Part shown: piece by piece, positions 1 to 6,798 of the stretch | Layout of the letters: every line of letters begins with the position of its first letter | Numbering within the stretch: the first letter of the stretch is position 1 | NCBI GenBank assembly: GCA_036501515.1 | Contig: DASYAD010000290.1 | Span: 1-19,388 of the forward strand | Length of the DNA stretch: 19,388 nt | Reading direction: 5' to 3' | Origin: Trebonia sp036501515 | Lineage (GTDB): Bacteria > Actinomycetota > Actinomycetes > Streptosporangiales > Streptosporangiaceae | Program-made: the position numbers and the translations under genes | Notes under the pieces: model-generated | What the model was told of the DNA's origin: nothing | The model's input: the letters and a program-made list of their open reading frames with translations, nothing else | Databases searched by the model: none

Positions 1-1426
1 GGTTCCCGCGCGGAATGGCGCAGCCGGCCAGGGCGCCCGCCGCGGTCGCGGCGGCGCACAGTACGAGAGCGCCGATGTACCCGGACGCGGCCGGCGCCCC
101 GGTGTCTGCCTGCACGGATGACACGATGACGGCCGCCGCGAGCTGGCCGCCGAGGGCGCCCCCCGCGTTGCGGACGACGGTGTTGACGGCCGTGGCCGAC
201 CCGGTGCGGGCGGCGGGAACCGCGGCGACCACCTGGTTCGGCAGGGCTACCAGGCACAGCCAGAAACCGACGCCGAGCACTGAGGTCGCCAGGTAGACCT
301 GCCACGGCGCGTCGTGCCAGAGGGCCAGGCTGGCGAAGCCCGCCGCGCAGCTCAGCTGGCCCGCGATTAGCTGCGCCCGCAGGCTGACCCGGCGGTGCAG
401 CAGGCCGGACACGGGGCCGAGCAGCAGCTGCACCGCGGCGGTCGGGAGCATGAACAGGCCCGCCCCCGTCACTGACGCGCCGAAGCCGTAGCCAAGCCGG
501 ACAGGCGCCTGGACGAATTCGGGGATGATCAGGAACGAGGCGTACATGCCCACGCCGGTCAGCAGGGCGGCCGCGTTGGCCGTCCACACGCCGCGCAGCC
601 GCATCAGGCCCATGTCCACTAGGGGGTTGCTGCTGCGCGCCTCGGCCAGGACCCAGGCAAGCAGGACGGCCGCGCCCAGCGTGAGCAGGCCGAGCGTCTT
701 GCCGCTGCCCCAGTGCCAGGTCGCCGACTGGCTCACCGCGACCAGCACCGCCGAGAGGCCGGCCGCCATCAGCAGGGACGAGCGCCACGGAACCCGCGCC
801 GCGCCGTCGGCCGGACCGTCGGCGGGAATGTAGCGGGCGGCCAGCCCGAGCGCGGCGGCGATGACGACGAGCGACAGCCAGAACAGCCACTGGTAGGAGA
901 GCCTGGTCATGATCGGCCCTGGCAGCACCAGGCCGAGACCGCCGCCGATGCCGAGCAGCGAAGACACCAGGCCGATGCCGCCGGGGACCCGCTCGCGGGG
1001 CAGCCGGTCCCTGATGATCGCGAACGCCAGCGGGTAGATGCCGCCCGCGGCGCCCTGGATCACCCGTCCGGCGACAAGCTCGCCCAGGTTGCCCGCGACA
1101 GCGCAGACCAGGGTGCCGGCCGCGAACGTGGCCAGGCTGGCCAGCATCATCCGCTTCTTGCCCGCCACCTCACCCAGCCGGCCGATGACCGGCGTGAGGA
1201 TGCAGGCACTGAGCAGGTACGCGGTCGAGATCCAGGCGGCGCCGTCCGCGTTGGTGCCGAGGCTGGCCTGGATATGCGGCAGGGCGGGGATGATCAGTGC
1301 CTGCATCATCGCGAAGACGGTCCCGGCGAGCGCGAGCACGGCGAGCAGCGCGTTGGCGCGGACCGGCGGGTCCGTGGCCGGAGCGTGGCTGACCGGACTG
1401 GTCAGGGATGGGGCGGGTGCGTTCAC
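1..1426 (-). CDS. DHA2-type MFS drug exporter (3' end outside window)
   Basis: The frame is open from a GTG at 1426 to the left edge, giving 475 residues; only the extreme C-terminus is missing. The start is set by a TCGGAGG ribosome-binding site eight bases upstream. The protein is almost entirely hydrophobic. After a roughly 20-residue polar N-terminus it has about 14 predicted membrane segments. A motif-A-like loop (VIGRLGEVAGKKR, about residues 80-92) follows segment 2, and a Gly-rich segment (GIGGGLGLVLPGPI) resembles the antiporter motif C. This layout is that of the proton-driven DHA2 family (EmrB/QacA-like), which exports drugs or metabolites across the cytoplasmic membrane. The divergent MerR/GyrI-like regulator and the matching MerR-type promoter (1466-1496) suggest drug-inducible expression. 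The family is clear; the substrate cannot be read from sequence. Confidence 0.88.
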   Translation of the reverse strand, partial: MNAPAPSLTSPVSHAPATDPPVRANALLAVLALAGTVFAMMQALIIPALPHIQASLGTNADGAAWISTAYLLSACILTPVIGRLGEVAGKKRMMLASLATFAAGTLVCAVAGNLGELVAGRVIQGAAGGIYPLAFAIIRDRLPRERVPGGIGLVSSLLGIGGGLGLVLPGPIMTRLSYQWLFWLSLVVIAAALGLAARYIPADGPADGAARVPWRSSLLMAAGLSAVLVAVSQSATWHWGSGKTLGLLTLGAAVLLAWVLAEARSSNPLVDMGLMRLRGVWTANAAALLTGVGMYASFLIIPEFVQAPVRLGYGFGASVTGAGLFMLPTAAVQLLLGPVSGLLHRRVSLRAQLIAGQLSCAAGFASLALWHDAPWQVYLATSVLGVGFWLCLVALPNQVVAAVPAARTGSATAVNTVVRNAGGALGGQLAAAVIVSSVQADTGAPAASGYIGALVLCAAATAAGALAGCAIPRGN

Positions 1427-1465
1427 GAGCGGCCTCCGAGAGCGGGTCCAGGTGCTTCATGGACC

Positions 1466-1496
1466 ACCCTCAGGGCTCCAGCCAGGGGAGAGTCAA
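1466..1496 (-). promoter_or_regulatory. MerR-type promoter/operator of the efflux gene
   Basis: Read leftward: a -35 box TTGACT (1496-1491), a 19-bp spacer containing the dyad CTCCCC-N4-TGGAG, and a -10 box GAGGGT (1471-1466). A 19-bp spacer with a central dyad is the hallmark of promoters that MerR-family activators untwist. The predicted transcript start is about 30 bases before the GTG at 1426, leaving room for the visible ribosome-binding site. The sequence closely matches the promoter of the divergent merR gene. Confidence 0.7.
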
Positions 1497-1533
1497 CTGA
1501 TGCGGAGCCGGGTAGGTCGTCCGGCCGTTCCGC

Positions 1534-1564
1534 TTGACTCTCCCCTTAATGGAGGCCCGAGACT
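1534..1564 (+). promoter_or_regulatory. MerR-type promoter/operator of the regulator itself
   Basis: A -35 box TTGACT (1534-1539), a 19-bp spacer with the dyad CTCCCC-TTAA-TGGAG, and a -10-like box GAGACT (1559-1564). It is identical to the divergent copy over the first 13 bases and matches it at 24 of 31 positions. The ATG at 1571 lies at the expected transcription start and GGAG falls inside the operator, so the merR mRNA is probably leaderless. Autoregulation is inferred. Confidence 0.7.
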
Positions 1565-1570
1565 TCTCTT

Positions 1571-2395
1571 ATGCAGCGGCTGAGCATCGGCGCGTTCTCG
1601 CGCCTGACCCACCTGAGCATCAAGACGCTTCGGTACTACCACCAGGTCGGCTTGCTGGAGCCAGCGGTGATCGACCCGGACAGCGGCTATCGCTATTACC
1701 GGCCTGACCAGGCGGACTCCGCGCAGCTTGTCAGGCGGTTCCGTGATCTTGACCTGCCGGTCGCCGACGTGAAGGCGGTGCTCGCCGCCACCGACCTGAC
1801 GTCCCGCAACGCGATCCTGGCCGGTCACCTCGACCGGATGCGCGATCAGCTGCGGCAGACCGCGGCGGCGGTCGATTCACTGCACCGGATGCTGGACGGC
1901 GGCCCCGCAGCGGCCGCCGTCGAGGAGCGGGTGCTGGGCGGCGGCCCGGCGATCTCCGTCGCCGCCGACGTGACGGACGAGGACGTCGCCGCCTGGTGGT
2001 GGGACGCCCTCGCCCGCCTGCGGGCGGTCGCGGCGGCGGCCGGGCTCGAGCAGAACGGCCCGGTCGGCGGCATCTTCGGCGACGAGCTGTTCACCATGGA
2101 CGCGGGCCGCGCGCGGGTCTACCTGCCGGTCAGGGAGACGCCGGCGCTCGACGGCACCGGTCTGCGCTGGGACCTTCCGGCCGGCCGGTTCGCGGTCGCG
2201 CTGCACTCGGGCCCGCACCGCGACGTCGACCGCACCTACGCCGCGCTCGGCACGTACGCGGCCGAGCACGGCTGCGACGGCACCGGACCGGTGCGCGAGC
2301 GTTACCTCGCTCATCCGCTCGACACCCCGGACGTCAACCAGTGGCGCACGGAAGTCTGCTGGCCGCTGGCGGCGGCCGCCCCTGGGGCGAACTAG
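1571..2395 (+). CDS. MerR-family activator with GyrI-like effector domain
   Basis: A 274-residue regulator. Residues 1-75 form the MerR winged helix-turn-helix (SIGAFSRLTHLSIKTLRYYHQVGLLEP, then DSGYRYY). Residues about 78-115 form the coiled-coil dimerisation helix. Residues about 125-270 match the GyrI-like/BmrR-type effector-binding fold, with the typical run HSGPHRDVDRTYAALGTYAAEHG, GPVRERYL and DTPDVNQWRTEVCWPL. Proteins of this build bind hydrophobic or cationic drugs and activate an efflux gene by realigning a promoter with an overlong spacer. The divergent DHA2 exporter is the obvious target, and both genes carry matching operators. There is no Shine-Dalgarno separate from the operator, so translation probably starts on a leaderless ATG. 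The inducer is unknown. Confidence 0.9.
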   Translation: MQRLSIGAFSRLTHLSIKTLRYYHQVGLLEPAVIDPDSGYRYYRPDQADSAQLVRRFRDLDLPVADVKAVLAATDLTSRNAILAGHLDRMRDQLRQTAAAVDSLHRMLDGGPAAAAVEERVLGGGPAISVAADVTDEDVAAWWWDALARLRAVAAAAGLEQNGPVGGIFGDELFTMDAGRARVYLPVRETPALDGTGLRWDLPAGRFAVALHSGPHRDVDRTYAALGTYAAEHGCDGTGPVRERYLAHPLDTPDVNQWRTEVCWPLAAAAPGAN

Positions 2396-2427
2396 GCCGG
2401 CCCGGACGGGGACTGCGCCCGCGGCGT

Positions 2428-3057
2428 TCAGTATCCGATCGCCTCGCGCAGCAGCAGGACAATGCCGCGGCCAGGGCGGGGTTCCGCGTTGAGGATGAGC
2501 ACCCGGTTGGCGGCGCTCGGCCCGCCGTAGACCCGCATCGCGCGCTCGTTTTCCAGCGGCAGGCAGTGCTCTTCGACGCGGCGCAGCGCGGTGGACAGGT
2601 CGGGCACCACCTTCTGCGCCCCGACGACGAAGATCGCCTGCGCGGACCCGCCGGCGTAACCGGTCAGCTGGCTTCCGCTGGCCGAGACGGCCACCAGTGC
2701 GCCGGTCTCGGTGACCGCGGCGACGCTGCCGACGATCACGTCGGGGCTTGCGAGCAGCCGCCGGATCTCGTCCATCTGGGTAGCCCGGTCCATGGCCAGG
2801 CCGCGGGTCCTGAGCGCGTCGTACCGCCCGCTGCGGCTGATGTCCTCTTCGATGCCCGACAACTGGAGCGTCTCGCTGGCCGCGGTGAATACGCTGGCCC
2901 CGGCGGGAATCAGCTCGCCGACGCGGGCACGCGCGGCGGCGGCGTCATCGAGGATCTCGACCGCGAAATTATGCGCCGCCAGTGCGGCGGCCGCCCGCTC
3001 AAGGCGCTCGGCGGGGACGGGATCGGTGAAGGATGCGGCTGGAACCGACGTGGTCAC
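2428..3057 (-). CDS. LUD-domain protein (LutC/YkgG-like)
   Basis: A 209-residue protein that is essentially a single LUD domain, the fold of LutC/YkgG, which acts with LutA and LutB in lactate oxidation. Visible family features are TAASETLQLSGIEEDI in the first third, MDEIRRLLASPDVIVGSVAAVTETGALV in the middle and a Gly-rich stretch (SGSQLTGYAGGSAQAIFVVGAQKVV). LutA and LutB are not next to it, so it is a stand-alone LUD protein and need not act on lactate. The start is GTG at 3057 with CTGGAGG six bases upstream. It is divergent from an ECF sigma factor and has a promoter that mirrors the sigma factor's own (3104-3130), so it is a candidate direct target of that sigma factor. Its stop lies 32 bases from the converging merR stop. 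The domain call is firm; the reaction is unknown. Confidence 0.85.
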   Translation of the reverse strand: MTTSVPAASFTDPVPAERLERAAAALAAHNFAVEILDDAAAARARVGELIPAGASVFTAASETLQLSGIEEDISRSGRYDALRTRGLAMDRATQMDEIRRLLASPDVIVGSVAAVTETGALVAVSASGSQLTGYAGGSAQAIFVVGAQKVVPDLSTALRRVEEHCLPLENERAMRVYGGPSAANRVLILNAEPRPGRGIVLLLREAIGY

Positions 3058-3103
3058 GGTGCCTCCAGGGCTCGTCTTGGTGCTTGGTTCGTCTCAGCGG
3101 TTC

Positions 3104-3130
3104 GACCAGGCAGCCGCGCGGAATGTGAGG
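3104..3130 (-). promoter_or_regulatory. Candidate ECF41-type promoter of the LUD gene
   Basis: Read leftward: CCTCACA (3130-3124), 16 bases, then GGTC (3107-3104). The ECF41 group consensus as I recall it is TGTCACA-N16-CGTC, so element positions and spacing agree with a few base differences. The start GTG (3057) lies about 47 bases past the -10 element. Recognition by the neighbouring sigma factor is inferred. Confidence 0.55.
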
Positions 3131-3153
3131 CGGAGGCTGCGCTGGCGGGCCGG

Positions 3154-3180
3154 CCTCACATTCCGGTGCGCTGCCTGGTC
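3154..3180 (+). promoter_or_regulatory. Candidate ECF41-type promoter of the sigma factor
   Basis: CCTCACA (3154-3160), a 16-base spacer, then GGTC (3177-3180). It is the mirror image of the promoter facing the LUD gene, with identical -35 and -10 elements and three substitutions confined to the spacer. The ATG at 3221 lies about 40 bases beyond the -10 element, after an AGGAAGGAG ribosome-binding site. The arrangement suggests the sigma factor transcribes its own gene. Confidence 0.55.
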
Positions 3181-3220
3181 AAACGGGTAAGGCAGATGCG
3201 AGGAAGGAGCCGCCGGCATC

Positions 3221-4168
3221 ATGACCACCCGATCCGACCCAGACGCGGTTGCCCCTGGCCGGGGAGAACCCGGCCAGGACCTGGACGCGGTCATGAGCGA
3301 GCGACGCCAGCTGATCAACCTCAGCTACCGGCTGCTCGGCTCGCTGGCCGAGGCCGAGGATGTCGTCCAGGAGACCTACGCCCGCTGGTACGCCCAGTCA
3401 GGTTCGCAGCGGGAAGCCATCGAATCTCCCGCCGCCTGGCTGACGACGGTCGCCAGCCGCATCTGCCTCACCCAGCTGGGCTCTGCCCGCGTTCGCCGGG
3501 AGACCTACGTCGGTGAATGGATCCCGGAGCCGCTCCCCGAGCAGACGGAGTGGATCGCGGGCCGGACGGGCGGCGGCGGCGATGACCCAGCCGACCGGGT
3601 CACGCTGGACGAGTCGGTCACGATGGCGTTCCTGGTCCTGCTCGAGTCGGTGACGGCGGCCGAACGGGTGGCGTTCATCCTGCACGATGTCTTCCGCTAC
3701 CCCTTCGCGGAGGTGGCCGAGGTCGTCGGCCGCACGCCTGCCGCCTGCCGTCAGCTCGCCACCTCAGCCCGGCGCCGCATCCGCGCCGCGCAGGCGCCCG
3801 CGAGTCCGAAAGCGCAGCAGGCCGCCGTCATCAGGTCGTTCAGGCAAGCCTGGGAAGCCAAGGACATCCGCGCCCTGATCGGCCTGCTCGACCCGGAGGC
3901 CACCGCCGTCGCCGACGGCGGCGGGCTCGCTGTCACCTTCCTGCACCCCATCGAAGGCGCCGAGCAGATCGCCCGCGCCTGGGTCGAGCTCGCCGGCCGG
4001 GCGCTCAGCAGCATGACCCTCCTCGAGCGCACCGTCAACGGCCAGCCCGGCCTGGTCGCCCAGCAAGACGGTGTCACCGTGACAGTTTTCGCGTTCGACG
4101 TCGCCGAGGGCCGGATCAAGCACATCTGGGTGGTCCGCAACCCCGAGAAACTCCGGCCCTGGACATGA
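3221..4168 (+). CDS. sigJ: ECF41-type sigma factor with SnoaL-like C-terminal domain
   Basis: A 315-residue extracytoplasmic-function sigma factor of the SigJ/ECF41 type. Sigma region 2 lies at about residues 28-95 (LINLSYRLLGSLAEAEDVVQETYARW, then AWLTTVASRICL). The linker carries the family's W-x-PEP signature (GEWIPEP, 98-104). Region 4 lies at about 130-190 (LESVTAAERVAFILHDVFRYPFAEVAEVVGRT). A SnoaL/NTF2-like domain follows from about 200 to the end and contains DGGG near residue 231, matching the ECF41 C-terminal motif DGGGK/R. In this group the C-terminal extension modulates sigma activity in place of a classical anti-sigma factor, and none is encoded nearby. A good ribosome-binding site (AGGAAGGAG) precedes ATG 3221; Met25 is an alternative start. 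The usual ECF41 partner, an oxidoreductase, decarboxylase or epimerase, is absent; a LUD protein sits in its place. Confidence 0.9.
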   Translation: MTTRSDPDAVAPGRGEPGQDLDAVMSERRQLINLSYRLLGSLAEAEDVVQETYARWYAQSGSQREAIESPAAWLTTVASRICLTQLGSARVRRETYVGEWIPEPLPEQTEWIAGRTGGGGDDPADRVTLDESVTMAFLVLLESVTAAERVAFILHDVFRYPFAEVAEVVGRTPAACRQLATSARRRIRAAQAPASPKAQQAAVIRSFRQAWEAKDIRALIGLLDPEATAVADGGGLAVTFLHPIEGAEQIARAWVELAGRALSSMTLLERTVNGQPGLVAQQDGVTVTVFAFDVAEGRIKHIWVVRNPEKLRPWT

Positions 4169-4170
4169 GG

Positions 4171-4253
4171 CACTCGACCCGCAGCCGTAACTTAACGCCT
4201 GCCGTGCACATGGCCCACTCGACCCAATCTCGTGACCTAACGTCAGCTGTCGT
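4171..4253. repeat. Imperfect 45-bp-period direct repeat after the sigma factor
   Basis: CACTCGACCC occurs at 4171 and again at 4216, followed in both copies by CGT-ACx-TAACG-x-C-x-GC-x-GT. Two copies start 45 bases apart, immediately after the sigma factor stop. No function is apparent. They could be a small duplication or protein-binding sites in the convergent intergenic region. Confidence 0.6.
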
Positions 4254-4433
4254 GACCGCAGACCCAGCGGAACGGCGCGCTTATTCACCATAATCCCAGT
4301 CAGAAGAAAAGATCTTGGATGTTTTTCGTGCTATGACGCATACAAGTTTCCAATCAGATAAAAATTTCCATATCAATGGCCTGATCAGTCACATCAGTCG
4401 CTTGTGTCGTACAGGAGACGGGGCGAGGCAGGG

Positions 4434-4593
4434 ACGCGTCTGGGTGAGGCGGATGGAGCGGGCAAGCACGCGTCTGGGCAGGACGGACCGGTTCAGGCGG
4501 CCGGGCTGGGGTGCATCGGAGCGGGGCGGATCAGTCCTGGGCGGCGGGACACGGGTGCGTCGGAGCGGGGCGGGGTCAGTGCGGCGGCGGGTC
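4434..4593. repeat. Short degenerate G-rich tandem repeats
   Basis: ACGCGTCTGGG occurs at 4434 and 4468 (period 34). A second unit beginning GGGTGC-A/G-TCGGAGCGGGGCGG occurs at 4509 and 4553 (period 44) and stays similar for about 40 bases. The repeats lie just downstream of the ribosomal protection gene stop. No protein or RNA gene is evident in them. Confidence 0.6.
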
Positions 4594-4615
4594 GGCTGAC
4601 TTGCTGGCGTCGGGA

Positions 4616-6625
4616 CTAGACCTGGCCGCGGCGGGTGACCCGGTGCAGGTACTCCTCGCGGTTGAGCGGGTTGTCGTCGGTCCGGGGCCGGCCGGGCGCG
4701 GGGCCGTTGACCGGCTGGTAGTGGTCGAAGGTGGACTCGAACACGCCTTCGCCCCTGGTCAGCGGCGGGATCTGCTGCCGCAGGGCGTGCACCCTGGCCA
4801 CCGGGATGTCTCCTTCCACAGTGCACCAGAGGCCGCTGGTGGCCGACACTTCGGGGACGGCGCGCAGCCGGGCGAGCACCGGAAGCAGGGCATTGAGCGT
4901 GTCGGCCGGGGTGTCCAGGCGGAAGCGGTGGACCGGCTCGCAGACCACCGTGCCCGCCTGCCGCAGCGCCGCCATCACCACCAGCGGGGTCAGCTTGCGG
5001 AAATCCTGCGGGCTGCTGAGCGGCCCGCGGGTGGCCGGCGGCCCGTCAGGCACGCTGTACTGGGAGCGGGTCAGCGTCACGGTGCAGTCGGTGACCTGCC
5101 AGCCGCGCAGGCCCTGGCGGAGTGTCCCGGCGATGAACTGCTCCATCGCGGCGGTGAAGTTCTCCCTGTTCTTGTAGATGTACAGCGGAACCGACTGGTG
5201 GCCGATCGCGAACACGAACGCGGTGCCCGTGCCCGCCGGCGCGGGATCGATCCTGATCCCGAGCGTGGCCAGGAACGGGTTGCCGGGAGCGTGCAGGATT
5301 TCCTCGGCCGTCCCGGGCCGCGCCGGCCGTTCGACGCAGATGGGCACGGTTTCCCTGAAGCCGATCTCAAGCCCGTAGTCGGTTGCCAGCGTGGCCTCGA
5401 TGACCTGCTTCTGTACTTCGCCGTAGAGCGAAACGTAGATTTCCTGGCGGATGTCGTCCTGGCGGACGTTGATGAGCGGGTCCTGCTCGGCGAGCTCGCT
5501 GATAGCGGCGTGCAGACGCGGCTTGTCGCGCGGGTCGGTCGCGACGATGGCAGTCTCCAGTGTCGGCGGTGCGAAGTGGTGCTGGGCGGCTCCGTCGCGG
5601 GCGGTGCCGATCACGTCGCCGATCTGGATGCCATCCAGGCCGGACAGCCGGGCGATCTGGCCGGCGTTCACCGTGTCCCGGCGGGTCGCGGCGCCGCCGG
5701 CGAAGACGCTGACCGCGGTCACCTTGCCGTCCCGGTCCTGGCCGAACCGCACCCGGTCCCTGGTCGCGATCGTGCCGGAAAACAGGCGGGCGTAAGCGAC
5801 CTTGTCGCCTGCGGGCCTGCGTTCGATCTTGAACACGCGGCCGCAGACCGGGCCGCCCGCGTCCTGTCCGGCAGCGGGCAGCAGCCGGGTGAGGTCGTGA
5901 AGCAGCAGCTCGACGCCCGCGCCGGTGACCGCCGAGCCGAAGAAGACCGGGTGTACCAGGGTGTCCCTGACCTGGTCGGCCAGCCGGTCCCTGAGCCAGT
6001 CCGCGGTGACCGGGATCCGCTCGTCGAGGTAGGCGGTCAGCAGCGCGTCGTCCTGCCCGGCCAGCCGCTCGGCCAGCCGCGATCCGGCGGCAGGAGCGGC
6101 GGGATCGTCGGGGACGACCTCGGCCTCGGGCGTTCCCGGTCCGCGCACTGTGCCCATCGGCACGACCGCGGGCGTCAGCCGCTCGGCGATATCGCGCAGC
6201 AGGCGTTCGCAGTCAGCGCCGCGACGGTCGATCTTGTTGACGAAGAACAGCGTCGGCACGCCCGTCCGCCGCAGGGCCCGCCACAGGATGCGGGTCTGCG
6301 GCTGAACGCCCTCGACCGCCGACACCACCAGCACGGCACCGTCGAGCACGCTCAGCGCGCGCTCCACCTCGGCCACGAAGTCGGGGTGGCCGGGCGTGTC
6401 GATCAGGTTGACCGCGACGTCGTCCGCGGTGAACGAGACGACGGCGGACTTGATCGTGATGCCGCGCTGGCGCTCGAGCGCCAGCGAGTCAGTCTGCGTC
6501 GTGCCGTCATCGACGCTGCCGGGCTTGTCGATGACGCCGGCGCTGTAGAGCAGCCGCTCCGTCAGCGTCGTCTTGCCGGCGTCAACATGGGCGAGAATGC
6601 CAAGGTTCAGTGTTCCGCGATGCAC
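4616..6625 (-). CDS. Tet(M)/Otr(A)-like ribosomal protection GTPase
   Basis: An EF-G-like translational GTPase of about 669 residues. Numbered from the GTG at 6625, it has G1 AHVDAGKTT (12-20), G2 with RGIT near 55, G3 DTPGH (76-80), G4 NKID (130-133) and a GSA motif near 230. The C-terminal part carries SSPQDFRKLTPLVV, corresponding to the SPxDFRxLxP segment of Tet(M)/Otr(A) proteins, which dislodge tetracycline from the ribosome. Length and the compact G domain separate it from true EF-G. An ATG lies three codons earlier (6634) but abuts CGGAGG directly. GTG 6625 sits nine bases after that site and puts LNLGILAHVDAGK at the usual distance from the N-terminus, so I prefer it. It lies downstream of tetR on the same strand, and a small overlapping ORF (6582-6686) may couple its translation. 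Antibiotic specificity is inferred only from family. Confidence 0.88.
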   Translation of the reverse strand: MHRGTLNLGILAHVDAGKTTLTERLLYSAGVIDKPGSVDDGTTQTDSLALERQRGITIKSAVVSFTADDVAVNLIDTPGHPDFVAEVERALSVLDGAVLVVSAVEGVQPQTRILWRALRRTGVPTLFFVNKIDRRGADCERLLRDIAERLTPAVVPMGTVRGPGTPEAEVVPDDPAAPAAGSRLAERLAGQDDALLTAYLDERIPVTADWLRDRLADQVRDTLVHPVFFGSAVTGAGVELLLHDLTRLLPAAGQDAGGPVCGRVFKIERRPAGDKVAYARLFSGTIATRDRVRFGQDRDGKVTAVSVFAGGAATRRDTVNAGQIARLSGLDGIQIGDVIGTARDGAAQHHFAPPTLETAIVATDPRDKPRLHAAISELAEQDPLINVRQDDIRQEIYVSLYGEVQKQVIEATLATDYGLEIGFRETVPICVERPARPGTAEEILHAPGNPFLATLGIRIDPAPAGTGTAFVFAIGHQSVPLYIYKNRENFTAAMEQFIAGTLRQGLRGWQVTDCTVTLTRSQYSVPDGPPATRGPLSSPQDFRKLTPLVVMAALRQAGTVVCEPVHRFRLDTPADTLNALLPVLARLRAVPEVSATSGLWCTVEGDIPVARVHALRQQIPPLTRGEGVFESTFDHYQPVNGPAPGRPRTDDNPLNREEYLHRVTRRGQV

Positions 6626-6686
6626 GCGCCACATCCTCCGAGTAAGCCAGTAGACCCTTTTCGATGGAAGCGGGCGCTGCTCGCAT
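6582..6686 (-). CDS. Candidate 34-residue leader peptide overlapping the ribosomal protection gene
   Basis: ATG at 6686 is preceded by GAAGGAG at six bases, better than the site of the main gene. The frame encodes 34 residues (it starts MRAAPASIEKGLLAYSED and ends HSRPC) and stops with TGA at 6584-6582, about 40 bases inside the GTPase gene in another frame. The GTPase's own ribosome-binding site lies inside codons 16-18 of this small ORF, so ribosomes translating it would pass over and could expose that site. Known tet(M)-type genes have leader peptides, which makes a regulatory role plausible. Coding evidence is limited to the ribosome-binding site and position. Confidence 0.4.
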   Translation of the reverse strand: MRAAPASIEKGLLAYSEDVARASRNTEPWHSRPC

Positions 6687-6798
6687 TACTGACTCCTTCG
6701 GATGACGGGCAGCCGGGCGTGCGCCGACGGCTACGCACCGCATTGTGATACGCGGGCGCCGGCGAATGCCAGTGGTTTTCCGTGGTGACGCTGGCGGT

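Larger units (their letters stand above)
3100..3184. repeat. 32-bp inverted repeat spanning divergent promoters
   Basis: Left arm 3100-3131 and right arm 3153-3184 are reverse complements at 28 of 32 positions, separated by 21 bases. The innermost 12 bases of each arm (GGAATGTGAGGC and its complement) are perfect. Three mismatches fall in what would be the promoter spacer and one just past the -10 element. The arms end where the two predicted transcripts would start, so a DNA-level role fits better than an RNA hairpin. Confidence 0.85.
4169..4615. other. Gene-free convergent intergenic region with AT-rich patch
   Basis: Nothing in these 447 bases looks like a protein gene: the open frames lack ribosome-binding sites and their products are low-complexity Arg/Gly-rich. 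By hand count 4284-4397 is about 38% GC (43 of 114), against clearly GC-rich flanks. The patch contains short palindromes (AAGATCTT, CTGATCAG) and A/T runs but no clear hairpin-plus-T-run terminator. Right of it, 4434-4593 is G-rich and repetitive. It could be remnant foreign DNA, a small RNA or an unrecognised termination region. Confidence 0.6.

Noticed and set aside
1170..1460. A 96-codon minus-strand frame starting at ATG 1460
   Set aside because: It is out of frame with the MFS gene, has no ribosome-binding site, and overlaps MFS coding sequence with clear membrane segments.
3100..3184. The inverted repeat as a terminator or MITE
   Set aside because: It lies between divergent starts, so no transcript needs ending there. 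It has no flanking duplication, and its mismatches avoid the promoter-like elements.
1996..3516. A 506-codon plus-strand open frame
   Set aside because: It runs across merR out of frame, antisense to the LUD gene, through the promoter repeat and into the sigma gene. It contradicts four better supported features.
4315..4599. A 94-codon frame with TTG start in the intergenic region
   Set aside because: No ribosome-binding site, rare start codon, and a product that turns into low-complexity Arg/Gly sequence through the repeats.
4511..6748. A 745-codon open frame on the plus strand
   Set aside because: It is antisense to the ribosomal protection gene, whose GTPase motifs prove the minus strand. 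Its product is Arg/Gly/Asp-rich with no family features, typical of third-position GC bias.
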